Source of the DNA: JBCAWW01 sp039024315
Lineage (GTDB): Bacteria; Bacteroidota; Bacteroidia; J057
Direction of reading: 5' to 3'
DNA length: 34,521 nt
NCBI GenBank assembly: GCA_039024315.1
Contig: JBCCQN010000071.1
Location: 1-34,521 of the forward strand
Part shown: piece by piece, positions 1-8,359 of the stretch
How the letters are laid out: the number at the start of each line of letters is the position of its first letter
Numbering within the stretch: position 1 is the stretch's first letter
Position numbers and translations under genes: made by a program
The notes under the pieces: generated by a model
Seen by the model: only the letters and a program-made list of their open reading frames with translations
What the model was told of the DNA's origin: nothing
The model's database searches: none

Positions 1-45
1 ACTCAGGAAGGTCGCCTGCATCGACGCATACAGGTAGTTGACTAA
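1..45 (+). CDS. C-terminal end of an upstream gene (partial)
   Basis: Frame 1 reads open from the window edge to a TAA at 43-45 and gives only 14 residues ending in RRIQVVD. The strong terminator that follows at 66-112 supports a gene ending here on the plus strand. Too little is visible to name a family, and the other two forward frames also stop soon after, so the frame is only the most plausible one. Confidence 0.35.
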   Translation, partial: TQEGRLHRRIQVVD

Positions 46-65
46 GAATAATTATTTCCAGCCCC

Positions 66-112
66 GCATAGGTGCCACGATTCTTTTGAGTTGCTGGCAC
101 CTATGCTTTTTT
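66..112 (+). terminator. Rho-independent terminator
   Basis: Perfect 12-bp inverted repeat, GCATAGGTGCCA at 66-77 and TGGCACCTATGC at 95-106, with a 17-nt loop and a run of six T at 107-112. It ends the transcript that enters from the left edge and separates it from the AraC-type gene. Confidence 0.85.
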
Positions 113-171
113 AGTAAGGCAGATAGGTAGGGCTGTAGTGGATGAGTCTTTCAAAGCGTGTTTTATGCCTG

Positions 172-200
172 TTGGATTTGCCGTGAAGACCTTATCTTTG
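172..200 (+). promoter_or_regulatory. Bacteroidota-type promoter of the AraC-family gene
   Basis: TTG at 172-174, an 18-bp spacer, then TATCTTTG at 193-200, an exact match to the TAnnTTTG -7 box used by the Bacteroidota primary sigma factor. Transcription would begin near 206, leaving a leader of about ten bases before the ATG at 217. No transcript data exist here; the call rests on box match and spacing. Confidence 0.5.
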
Positions 201-216
201 GAAGAGCGATTATCAA

Positions 217-1035
217 ATGAGGATTTCAAACAAAGGGAAATACTACGGTTCAAAAAACATCGAACTATCTCTAGACAAAACTCTTCTTTCTCAGTACAAT
301 TACTCGATTGAAACTACTCCATGGCATTATCATGAAAATCCCTATTTCATGTTTGTGCTGCATGGGCAGATGATTGACAATAACAAAAAAGTGCAGTCAT
401 TGCTTCCTGCGGGGAGTTTAATGTTCAATAACTGGCAAGAGCAACATTTTGGGAAAAGACACTCAGCCGAAGCGGCAGGTTTTCATGTAGAGTTTGAACG
501 ATCTTGGCTTGCAGAAAATGATATTGAAAATAAAATCTTTGAAGGCAGCCAGCAGATAGAGGATCCCAACATTCAACTTTTGGTATCAAAGTTATATTAT
601 GAGTTTCTGATTGCGGATAAGTATAGTGAGGTCGCTATTAATCTGCTTTTATTAAAAATCTGTGACTCAATTGGCCTAAGAAATAATATAGTTGAGGAGA
701 CTGTTCCAAGCTGGGTCAATAGGCTAAAGGAAATTTTGCATTACGACAGTACGAACTTCTCGCTAAAAAGTCTGTCTGAAGAATTAGGGGTACACCCAGT
801 GCACATTTCCAGAGCCGCTCCCAAATATCTTTCTGTTAGTTTGGGAGAGTACGTACGCAAACTCAAGTTACAAAAGGCGATGAGTCTCCTATTGGATTCG
901 AATCTGTCCTTAGTGGAAATCGCCTACCAAGCTGGCTTCTCCGACCAAAGCAACTTCAACCATGTTTTTAAGGGTTACTATAAGCTTAGTCCCGGGAGTT
1001 TTAGGAAGAAGCTGAGAAATAAGACTGGATGTTAA
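217..1035 (+). CDS. AraC-family transcriptional regulator
   Basis: This 272-residue protein has the two-part layout of AraC/XylS regulators. An N-terminal cupin-like ligand-binding half carries the typical WHYHENPYF segment near residue 37. The C-terminal double helix-turn-helix lies at roughly 165-268, with SLSEELGVHPVHISR in the first helix pair and IAYQAGFSDQSNFNHVFK in the second, closed by the conserved SPGSFRKKL. It is a DNA-binding cytoplasmic regulator of unknown ligand. The next gene on the same strand, a serine hydrolase lipoprotein, starts 105 bp downstream and could be its target or operon partner; that link is positional only. Confidence 0.9.
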   Translation: MRISNKGKYYGSKNIELSLDKTLLSQYNYSIETTPWHYHENPYFMFVLHGQMIDNNKKVQSLLPAGSLMFNNWQEQHFGKRHSAEAAGFHVEFERSWLAENDIENKIFEGSQQIEDPNIQLLVSKLYYEFLIADKYSEVAINLLLLKICDSIGLRNNIVEETVPSWVNRLKEILHYDSTNFSLKSLSEELGVHPVHISRAAPKYLSVSLGEYVRKLKLQKAMSLLLDSNLSLVEIAYQAGFSDQSNFNHVFKGYYKLSPGSFRKKLRNKTGC

Positions 1036-1140
1036 TATCACACAATTTTTCTTCTTGATAGAAGCCCATCTTTGGATGGAAAAACATTTAGACTCCCCCA
1101 ATGAGTCTTAATTGATACAATTGCTATTATCGACTATCAA

Positions 1141-2193
1141 ATGAAGATCCCCCCTTATTTTCCTGCCCTCATACTTACAATACTAATCAGCTGTGGCCCC
1201 GCTTCCGAACCCCAGCAGACTATTCCTCAATTAAGCGCATTAAGTGATTCCATAGAGCAAAATGTTTATAAAAAGGTCAAGGCTATTGTGGTTTATCAGA
1301 AAGGTGAACGATTAATTGAAGAATACTATAACGGTACGACCAAAGACGATATTCACGATGCACGCTCAGTCGGTAAATCCATTGCCTCAGCTCTATTGGG
1401 TATAGCCATAGATGAGGGATATGTCAAATCATTAGATCAGCCTATTTCCGACTTTTTTGATCTCCAAGAGTATGAAAACTATAGTGAGCAAAAAGGGGAA
1501 ATCACGCTCCGAGATTTGGTGACGATGACCAGCAATTTTGCGGGAGACGATAATGACATGAAGAGTCCAGGTAATGAAGAATATATGTACGATAGGCCCA
1601 ATTGGGTAAAGTGGGCCGTGGACCTGCCTCTGGATAGTACTCGTAAATCTGGTGAGAGCTGGAAGTACTTTACGGCTGGTGCCGTATTAATAGGTGATAT
1701 TTTAAATCGAGTACTCCCAAACGGTTTGGAGCAGTATGCCGAAGAAAAGCTTTTCAAACCGCTCGAGAACGCTAATTATAAGTGGTCTTTTACTCCCCAA
1801 GAAGTCCCTAGCACTGCTGGCAATTTTAGGACTTCAGCCCTTGGCTTTGCCAATTTTGGGCAACTTTATTTAAACGGTGGGTCATGGAAAGGCAAACAAA
1901 TTATTTCGGAAAATTGGGTGAAGGAAAGCTTAACGCCTAAGGTAGAGACTGAATTCAAGCCCAATTTTTATGGACACTTTTGGTGGATAAAGGATATCGA
2001 ATTGGAGGGAGTAAGCTATAAATTGGAATATTGCTCCGGAAACGGAGGGAATAAGATCTACCTAATAAAAGAGCTAGATGCCGTCATAGTCATATTAGCC
2101 AGCGCCTACGGCACTAGTTATATGCACATTCAGGCCAATGAGATCACAAAACAGTTCTTGCTACCCATCATTCGAGCAAAAGCAAAAAGCTAG
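1141..2193 (+). CDS. Serine beta-lactamase-like lipoprotein hydrolase
   Basis: This 350-residue member of the class C beta-lactamase / esterase / DD-peptidase superfamily begins with a short lipoprotein signal (lipobox L15-I-S-C18), so it should be anchored in the envelope. The catalytic SxxK is S76-V-G-K79, in the usual place soon after an ARS. Tyr176 in WKYFTAG matches the YxN-like second motif, and SGNGGNKIYL near residue 300 fits the third (KTG/HxG-like) motif, though in a divergent form. The substrate cannot be told from sequence; many relatives are esterases or amidases rather than true beta-lactamases. It follows an AraC-type gene and converges on the carotenoid oxygenase gene. Confidence 0.85.
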   Translation: MKIPPYFPALILTILISCGPASEPQQTIPQLSALSDSIEQNVYKKVKAIVVYQKGERLIEEYYNGTTKDDIHDARSVGKSIASALLGIAIDEGYVKSLDQPISDFFDLQEYENYSEQKGEITLRDLVTMTSNFAGDDNDMKSPGNEEYMYDRPNWVKWAVDLPLDSTRKSGESWKYFTAGAVLIGDILNRVLPNGLEQYAEEKLFKPLENANYKWSFTPQEVPSTAGNFRTSALGFANFGQLYLNGGSWKGKQIISENWVKESLTPKVETEFKPNFYGHFWWIKDIELEGVSYKLEYCSGNGGNKIYLIKELDAVIVILASAYGTSYMHIQANEITKQFLLPIIRAKAKS

Positions 2194-2255
2194 TTCTCTA
2201 AATGGTATTGCCAAATTTTCTCGTTAAGCAGGAAAGTGGGTGAATACCTTGATTC

Positions 2256-4523
2256 CTATTCCCTGAAATTAGGGTAGACAAACTCCTCAAAGAATGCTTG
2301 TAAGCGTCGTCTTTTACGTGGGCGGCGCTTCATCGTTATATCGATCATCGCGTTATAGTCTTCCTCAACATTAATCTTATAGCCGGTGGTGGGAGAAGCG
2401 ATCTCGGGTAGCCAAGCTGAATGTAAAGGAAAGCAATAGTCTAGCTCAGGGTGCCAGAGTTTACAAATGGGACCTTTGCTCAAATCAGCGGCATCTAATA
2501 TCCAGATTTGGGGGACCCAAGAGTTAGGATCATTGGTATCTGTCTTAACCAACATGGTGATCACCAAGTAACCATCGGTAGAGAGATCCAAGCCCGCGGG
2601 AATAGTATCTCGCTTACGATTGACAAATTGAATGGAGCGCATCTGATAATCCGTACTGGCGAATTGATAGGTATCTTGGATACTCATATCATCTGTTTGA
2701 GTACGAATTATGACGGAAGGGATTTTACGCTGGGTGTATTTGGCGACATCTTGAGGTTTGACTAGACGCTTGTGGCCATAGTCTTTATAAAGTTCATAGA
2801 TGAAGCTGGTCAAAGTCTCTGGGAAGAGGCCCATGTTTTGCCAATAAATATTCTTAACGTTCGCCGCAGGCGTATCCCCAGAAATGATATCTCTATAAGT
2901 ATGCAAAGCTACTCCCCAGGTATGCGGACCTACCGCTTCAGGTTGATCCATATCGCCCAATTCGTGGGTATGGATTGACTCCTCTATGCTAGCCTTTTCG
3001 GCGTCTATGACATATTTTCCTACTTTACAGAGGTCCATATTGCCGATCGCAAAAAAGCTTAACCAATTTTCATCCAATGGCAAGGGCGGCTCAGTCTCTG
3101 GATCGGCCGGTGCCAGAGTATCATAAGGACGGACCCACTCTGCCGCACAATTGGCATTATTATCTGCGGTGTAGAGGGTGATTTTGCCATCAGGATTGGC
3201 GTAATCCGCATTGTAGTGGAGGCAAGCGTTTTCGAGCGTTACGGTTTTGGCCACTACGGTATCAGATTTCTCTAGATCGGATCGCTTGATGATAAAGCAA
3301 TCGGTGTAGGGAATCTGCTGTACCGTCGTATGTTCTCGAATCCATTGGTCAAGCTCTAGCCACATTTTATGATTGGATTCGATAGGAAAAGTAAAGCCCT
3401 GATCCATCGAAAACTTAAAAGCAGAGTTCATGAAGATGATATAATCCTCCGTCACACTCATTTGGTGGACGATCTGACTAATGGGCAAGGGCTGTTGGTC
3501 TTCTCCTACTACATTCCATTTTTTGAGCTGCCCGCTCAATCCATCCCAGCAAAGGAGATGAAACTCCGCTTCATTGGTAAATTCTTTGTGGAGCCATTTT
3601 TTGAATTGAAGCCATAAGTATTGGAGGAAAGCAATCAGGACTTCCCCAATACTCATCTTCTTGCGAATGATATTATGGAAGTCGCTTTCAAAATCACTAA
3701 TCACTTTTTTCTTGGCCTCATGGCCCTCGGCTGCAGCAAACTTAGGCTTAAGTTCTTTGAGCGCGCTCATGGTATAGGCCGGATACTGAGCGGCTTTATT
3801 ACGCAAATGAATAGAGCTATACATCTGCTTGGAAGATTTGACAAAGTTGACGGAGAAAAACTCTCTGGTCTTAGCGTCAAATACAGGGTGAGCCGAAGCA
3901 AAAAGAGTAGGGAAGGGGCGCTTGGCAAAGAGGGGCATGGTTGATTCCCAATCTACCAAGGGGCCAATTCCGGTTCTTAGTTTAAGCGTTACCGGATCAA
4001 ACTCCCATGGTCTGCCAGCATCAATAGTAGCAAGTAAACGGGTATTTTCTTCACCCGGATATTTGATGGGGACAATGGCAGTATTGGTCTGGTTGCGAGA
4101 GCCCACTTTCATGGATACGCGCCCAAAGCCCATATTTTTAAAACCAAACTTGCGATAGTTTTTATTGAGTAATGCCGGCCCTCCAATTTTGGTAGCTTCG
4201 TCAGCATAGTAGCAAGGCTGCTTGAGAATGCGACTTTTGTATTTGACTTTACCGATTTCAGTTTCATCAAAATCTAGCCTGAGGATCATGCTATCGCCAT
4301 TGAGCATAGGGGAGCCATACTCTTGAAACATTTTGCCATTGGCTTCATCTTCGGGGGTGCGATATTTCTTGTAGGGGAGGCCTTCGGAATTAATAGAGCC
4401 TACTGCCGAATTGATGAAAACATGCCCGCTGAGATCTGTGGGTAAGTCTTGAGCGCTGTATCCATCAACAAATTGAAGTTCAAGGTCCAGTTCTTTGCGA
4501 CTGGCCTGTACAATTTTTTGCAT
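2256..4523 (-). CDS. Carotenoid oxygenase family (RPE65/CCD-like) protein
   Basis: The family cleaves double bonds of carotenoids, apocarotenoids or stilbenes with a non-haem iron held by four histidines on a seven-bladed propeller. Four well-placed candidates are visible: H212 (FASAHPVFD), H353 (IVHQMSVTEDYIIF), H436 (CLHYNADYANPDGK) and H701 (CFPLHSAWLPE). The N-terminal part has the family pattern GHVFINSAVGS and PMLNGDSMILRLDF. At 755 residues it is far longer than the usual 450-550. A mostly helical stretch at about 230-325 lies between the first two histidines and accounts for part of the excess. The C-terminus is strongly basic (KRRPRKRRR). There is no signal peptide. The substrate is unknown, and no carotenoid biosynthesis gene lies nearby. 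Confidence 0.85.
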   Translation of the reverse strand: MQKIVQASRKELDLELQFVDGYSAQDLPTDLSGHVFINSAVGSINSEGLPYKKYRTPEDEANGKMFQEYGSPMLNGDSMILRLDFDETEIGKVKYKSRILKQPCYYADEATKIGGPALLNKNYRKFGFKNMGFGRVSMKVGSRNQTNTAIVPIKYPGEENTRLLATIDAGRPWEFDPVTLKLRTGIGPLVDWESTMPLFAKRPFPTLFASAHPVFDAKTREFFSVNFVKSSKQMYSSIHLRNKAAQYPAYTMSALKELKPKFAAAEGHEAKKKVISDFESDFHNIIRKKMSIGEVLIAFLQYLWLQFKKWLHKEFTNEAEFHLLCWDGLSGQLKKWNVVGEDQQPLPISQIVHQMSVTEDYIIFMNSAFKFSMDQGFTFPIESNHKMWLELDQWIREHTTVQQIPYTDCFIIKRSDLEKSDTVVAKTVTLENACLHYNADYANPDGKITLYTADNNANCAAEWVRPYDTLAPADPETEPPLPLDENWLSFFAIGNMDLCKVGKYVIDAEKASIEESIHTHELGDMDQPEAVGPHTWGVALHTYRDIISGDTPAANVKNIYWQNMGLFPETLTSFIYELYKDYGHKRLVKPQDVAKYTQRKIPSVIIRTQTDDMSIQDTYQFASTDYQMRSIQFVNRKRDTIPAGLDLSTDGYLVITMLVKTDTNDPNSWVPQIWILDAADLSKGPICKLWHPELDYCFPLHSAWLPEIASPTTGYKINVEEDYNAMIDITMKRRPRKRRRLQAFFEEFVYPNFRE

Positions 4524-4680
4524 AGGGTGAAGTGGGTTTGCTTCAATATATCAAAATAAATCACCCCCCAACTATATTTGCTTTGTTTAAATCTTTTTTC
4601 GACGATTTTTAGGGGTTCTCACGCAGTTAATGGGGGTTTATACCTACACACCTTGGCTTATGTTTTGGTATATTTAAGAT

Positions 4681-7600
4681 ATGAACACCTACCCAATTCG
4701 CAATGCCATCTTGGTGGCATTGATGAGTTTTTGCGTGTGTGCCCAATCACAAACGAAGCTCCCAAATCCCCTCGATGACCAAGTATTGGTTATCAATGCT
4801 GAAACCGTAACTGAGCAAGCGAGCAATTTTTCCCTACAAGATTATCTGTATGTTTTACCTGATTCACAAGGTGATTTAAGTCTTGAGCAGGTCTTGAGTC
4901 CTGAGTTGCAGAGTCATTTTAGTGATTCCCTCCGGGAACGCTTGAGCGCCTTTGACAGCAAGGTGAAGAACTACTGGTTAAGATTTACGATCTCTCATGA
5001 AGCTGCCTTAAGCAAGGATTGGCTGGTCAATTTTAGTTCGCCTAATGTGCAGCTTTACACCAAAGCTGATAGTAGCTCTCCTTGGACGATGGTTGAGTCT
5101 GGAATTTTTACCAATTATGCCGATCGACCTTTTCAGGATCAGTATCTAGACATTCCTTTTATTCCTCTCCATCTACCGGCCCATAGCCAGAATACTTATT
5201 TAGTTCGCTTAGAAATTGACCCATTAATGACGCGTAATTCGCCCTTGTTCAAACCTTTTGATCAAGTTCTGATTGAGCCGCAGACAGCGATGGATAAGCT
5301 ATTTCGCTATCATCTAGTTTTGATGCTTGTCTTGGGTATCACTTTGACCGTAGCGATCTATCATTTCATCCTATACGCTTATAACCGAGATCACCGCTTT
5401 TTATACTTAGCGCTCTACAATATGAGTCTGTTCCTGCTGACCTTTAGTTATGGAGGCTATATGGCGGAATGGTTTTACGCTGATAATCTAGAACTCTTTC
5501 ATCGCTTTAACGGAATGCTGATGTTGTTGATCAGTGCGGTAACGACTGTTTGGCTTTTGCGCTCATTTGCAGAAACCAAAGCTCGCTTCCCTCGGATTGA
5601 TAAAAGCCTTCGCTTGATCATGATTATCCATTTGGTATTGTTAATTCCGGCGGTATTCATTAGTGCGATCGCTAATCAAGGACTAGCGCTTTCGGCGACT
5701 CTTTCGGTCGTAGTGATGATTTGGTTGCTTTTCAATACTCTGATAGATGGCTATAACATTTTTGTCTTCTCCTATGCATGGCGCAAGGGAGTACGCAATG
5801 CCGGCATTTATTTGATCGCCTTTGTCGTCCTCGTGGTCAATGTTTATAGTTCTATTTTGGACTATACCGGATTCTTTGAACAAAGCTTTGGTTTTAGACT
5901 CGCAGATTTCTTGCATCCCGATATTGGCATTGCGATCCACGGTTTGATTTTGGCGTTCGGCTTAGCCGCTAGTTTTAAAGCCCTCCAGCAAGAAAAATTA
6001 GCGTCTGAAACCCTACGTCGCCTCGAGCAAGAGAAGGTGGTCTTGGAGCTAGAAAAAGTCAACCAATTAAAGGATCAATTCCTTGCCAACACCTCCCATG
6101 AGCTGCGCACGCCCTTAAACGGGATTATTGGTCTTTCTGAATCCATCATGGAAAGAGTGGATGATGCAGATGTGAAAGATAATATTCAGATGATCGTTGC
6201 CTCCGGCAAACGCTTAGGTACTTTGGTCAACGACTTGCTCGATTTTTCTAAGCTCCGCAACTTTGATATCGAATTACGAACTAAGCCGCTTGATTTAAGA
6301 AGCATGGTGGCCGTGGTATTAAGATTGAGTCAACCCCTTTTGGGCTGGAAGGAGATTTCCTTGCATAATGAAGTGCCAGAGGAGCTAGCCCCCATAAAAG
6401 CGGATGAAAACCGTCTGCAGCAAATCTTACACAACCTTATTGGTAATGCCATTAAGTTTACCGAGGAAGGTAAAATCGTAGTCCGTGCGAAGCAGGAAGG
6501 AGAGATGATCAAGATAGAGGTCGTTGATAGTGGGATTGGAATACCTTTAGAAAAGCAAGCTCTAATTTTTGAAGAGTTTCAACAGGCTGATGGCTCCATT
6601 GCGCGCGAATTTGGTGGCACGGGTCTGGGCTTGACCATCACCCAACAATTGGTTCGCCTACATGGTGGTAAAATCGGGGTTGAAAGCGAAGCCGAGCAAA
6701 AGGGAGCGACCTTTTGGTTCACGCTGCCCCTAAGTACCAATACTGAGCAAAAGGTGTTTCAGACCACTGAGATTGATCAAGAGCTTTTGCCTTTGCGGCC
6801 TATGCTGCCGGTGGTAGTAGATACAGTCTCTGAAAAACCAAGGGTACTCACCAAAGCGTTCTCCGAAGGAGGAAATATGAAAATCTTGGTGGTGGATGAT
6901 GATCCGATCAACCAGCAAGTACTCAAAAATCACCTCGCAGACTCGAATTTCGAACTTGCCTTTGCTGCTAATGGTGAAGATGCCTTGGAGGTACTCGAAA
7001 CGGCTGGCCCTTTCGATCTCGTATTACTCGATGTGATGATGCCGAAGATGTCAGGCTTTGAGGTTTGTGAGCGAATTCGCGAAAATTATCTTCCCTCAGA
7101 ACTACCTGTCATTATGGTAACGGCCAAAAATCAAGTCAATGATTTGGTACAAGGTTTGGAGCTGGGCGCGAACGATTATCTCGCAAAGCCCTTTTCTAAG
7201 CAAGAGTTCTTGGCCAGAGTACATACCCAATTAGATTTGCATCGTATTTTTGATATTACAGGCCGATTTATCCCCAATCAGTTTATTCGTTCGCTTGGCT
7301 ACGGCCGTATTACCGAGGTGAAATTGGGTGATCAAGTAGAGAAAGACGTATCAGTATTATTCTCTGATATTCGCTCCTATACCAGCCTTTCGGAGCAAAT
7401 GAGTCCGGAAGATACTTTCCGTTTTGTCAATGCTTTTCACGGCCGCATGGGCCCGATCATTCAGGAGCATGGCGGATTTGTCAACCAATATCTTGGTGAT
7501 GCGATCATGGCGATCTTTCCCGAAACCGCTCAAGGTGCCTTAGATGCTGCCATTGCGATGCAAAAGTCTCTCAATGAGTATAATCAAGACCGGATCGCCA

Positions 7601-8115
7601 AGGAGCGTCAGCCCATAGATATTGGCATCGGTTTTCACTCTGGTCCTTTGATCATGGGAATCATCGGCGATGAAAAACGCATGGATGCTGCTACGATATC
7701 AGATACGGTAAATACCGCTTCGCGCGTAGAAAGCCTGACGAAGCATTTTGGTGCCAACATTTTGTTGACCGAGGTTAACCTCAGTGAAGTTTCCAATCCA
7801 CAAGATTATCACCTCCGCTTTTTGGGCAGTGTACAAGTCAAAGGACGCCAAAAAGCCGTGAGATTGTACGAATGTTACGATGGTGATACGGACGAGCGAA
7901 TCCTACTCAAAGAGCGCACGATTGACTTCTTTGAAATGGCCATGGAACGTTACTATCTGCGTGATTTTGAAGGAGCTGTGGCTGCTTTTGGCCAACTGTT
8001 GATGGTTCATCCAGAAGATCAAGTCGCTCAACATTTTCGTGCTCTAGCGGAACAGTATCGCATCGAAGGTGTGGCCGAAGATTGGACGGGTATCCAACGT
8101 ATGCAACTCAAATAA
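4681..8115 (+). CDS. 7TMR-DISM hybrid sensor histidine kinase with receiver and class III cyclase domains
   Basis: The 1144-residue fusion has, in order: a signal peptide (1-23); a periplasmic 7TMR-DISM extracellular domain (about 40-190); seven membrane helices (about 205-420); a coiled coil; HisKA with H473 in TSHELRTPLNG; HATPase with DSGIGIP and GGTGLGL boxes; a receiver with phospho-acceptor D784 (LLDVMMPKMSG); a class III nucleotide cyclase (about 885-1060); and a short helical TPR-like tail. The metal-binding aspartates D896 (FSDIRSYT) and D940 (YLGDAIMAIF) and the catalytic N1011 and R1015 are present, so the cyclase should be active. The positions that normally choose the base hold Q937 and A1004, matching neither typical adenylate nor guanylate cyclases. 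It probably couples an envelope signal to phosphotransfer and a cyclic nucleotide. Confidence 0.93.
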   Translation: MNTYPIRNAILVALMSFCVCAQSQTKLPNPLDDQVLVINAETVTEQASNFSLQDYLYVLPDSQGDLSLEQVLSPELQSHFSDSLRERLSAFDSKVKNYWLRFTISHEAALSKDWLVNFSSPNVQLYTKADSSSPWTMVESGIFTNYADRPFQDQYLDIPFIPLHLPAHSQNTYLVRLEIDPLMTRNSPLFKPFDQVLIEPQTAMDKLFRYHLVLMLVLGITLTVAIYHFILYAYNRDHRFLYLALYNMSLFLLTFSYGGYMAEWFYADNLELFHRFNGMLMLLISAVTTVWLLRSFAETKARFPRIDKSLRLIMIIHLVLLIPAVFISAIANQGLALSATLSVVVMIWLLFNTLIDGYNIFVFSYAWRKGVRNAGIYLIAFVVLVVNVYSSILDYTGFFEQSFGFRLADFLHPDIGIAIHGLILAFGLAASFKALQQEKLASETLRRLEQEKVVLELEKVNQLKDQFLANTSHELRTPLNGIIGLSESIMERVDDADVKDNIQMIVASGKRLGTLVNDLLDFSKLRNFDIELRTKPLDLRSMVAVVLRLSQPLLGWKEISLHNEVPEELAPIKADENRLQQILHNLIGNAIKFTEEGKIVVRAKQEGEMIKIEVVDSGIGIPLEKQALIFEEFQQADGSIAREFGGTGLGLTITQQLVRLHGGKIGVESEAEQKGATFWFTLPLSTNTEQKVFQTTEIDQELLPLRPMLPVVVDTVSEKPRVLTKAFSEGGNMKILVVDDDPINQQVLKNHLADSNFELAFAANGEDALEVLETAGPFDLVLLDVMMPKMSGFEVCERIRENYLPSELPVIMVTAKNQVNDLVQGLELGANDYLAKPFSKQEFLARVHTQLDLHRIFDITGRFIPNQFIRSLGYGRITEVKLGDQVEKDVSVLFSDIRSYTSLSEQMSPEDTFRFVNAFHGRMGPIIQEHGGFVNQYLGDAIMAIFPETAQGALDAAIAMQKSLNEYNQDRIAKERQPIDIGIGFHSGPLIMGIIGDEKRMDAATISDTVNTASRVESLTKHFGANILLTEVNLSEVSNPQDYHLRFLGSVQVKGRQKAVRLYECYDGDTDERILLKERTIDFFEMAMERYYLRDFEGAVAAFGQLLMVHPEDQVAQHFRALAEQYRIEGVAEDWTGIQRMQLK

Positions 8116-8133
8116 AGCCTTTAAGGATTTCTA

Positions 8134-8146
8134 CTTCGTAGAACGC
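8134..8146 (+). repeat. Intergenic copy of the dispersed motif CTTCGNAGAACGC
   Basis: CTTCGTAGAACGC lies 19 bases after the kinase stop codon. It overlaps a small hairpin, TTCTAC/GTAGAA at 8129-8143, which lacks a T run. Four further exact copies of the degenerate 13-mer occur in the window, all inside genes. The rest of the 244-bp gap up to 8359 shows no clear promoter or RNA gene. Confidence 0.5.
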
Positions 8147-8359
8147 TCAGTTTGAGAGCTGGTAACTTTTATTTCCAATAACGCATATTTGCGGAACCTG
8201 AAATATTTTTCCTTATTGGCTTAATTCAATAAATTGATCAAGTAGTAAAAAGCCCAAGGTGTGAAGTACAATCAGTTTCTATAGATCTCATAGACCTTAA
8301 TTTGCTCGCTTATATACTCTCTATTACTGTCTTTATACTCAAATTGAAACGCCCTTAAA

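Noticed and set aside
4573..4580. TATATTTG as a promoter for the hybrid kinase
   Set aside because: It matches the TAnnTTTG box, but no TTG lies at the right distance upstream, and the AT-rich 157-bp divergent gap makes chance matches likely.
5662..5674. GCGATCGC (HIP1-like octamer), also near 26930
   Set aside because: Only two copies seen, about what chance can give for an octamer in this length and composition; no cyanobacterial link is implied.
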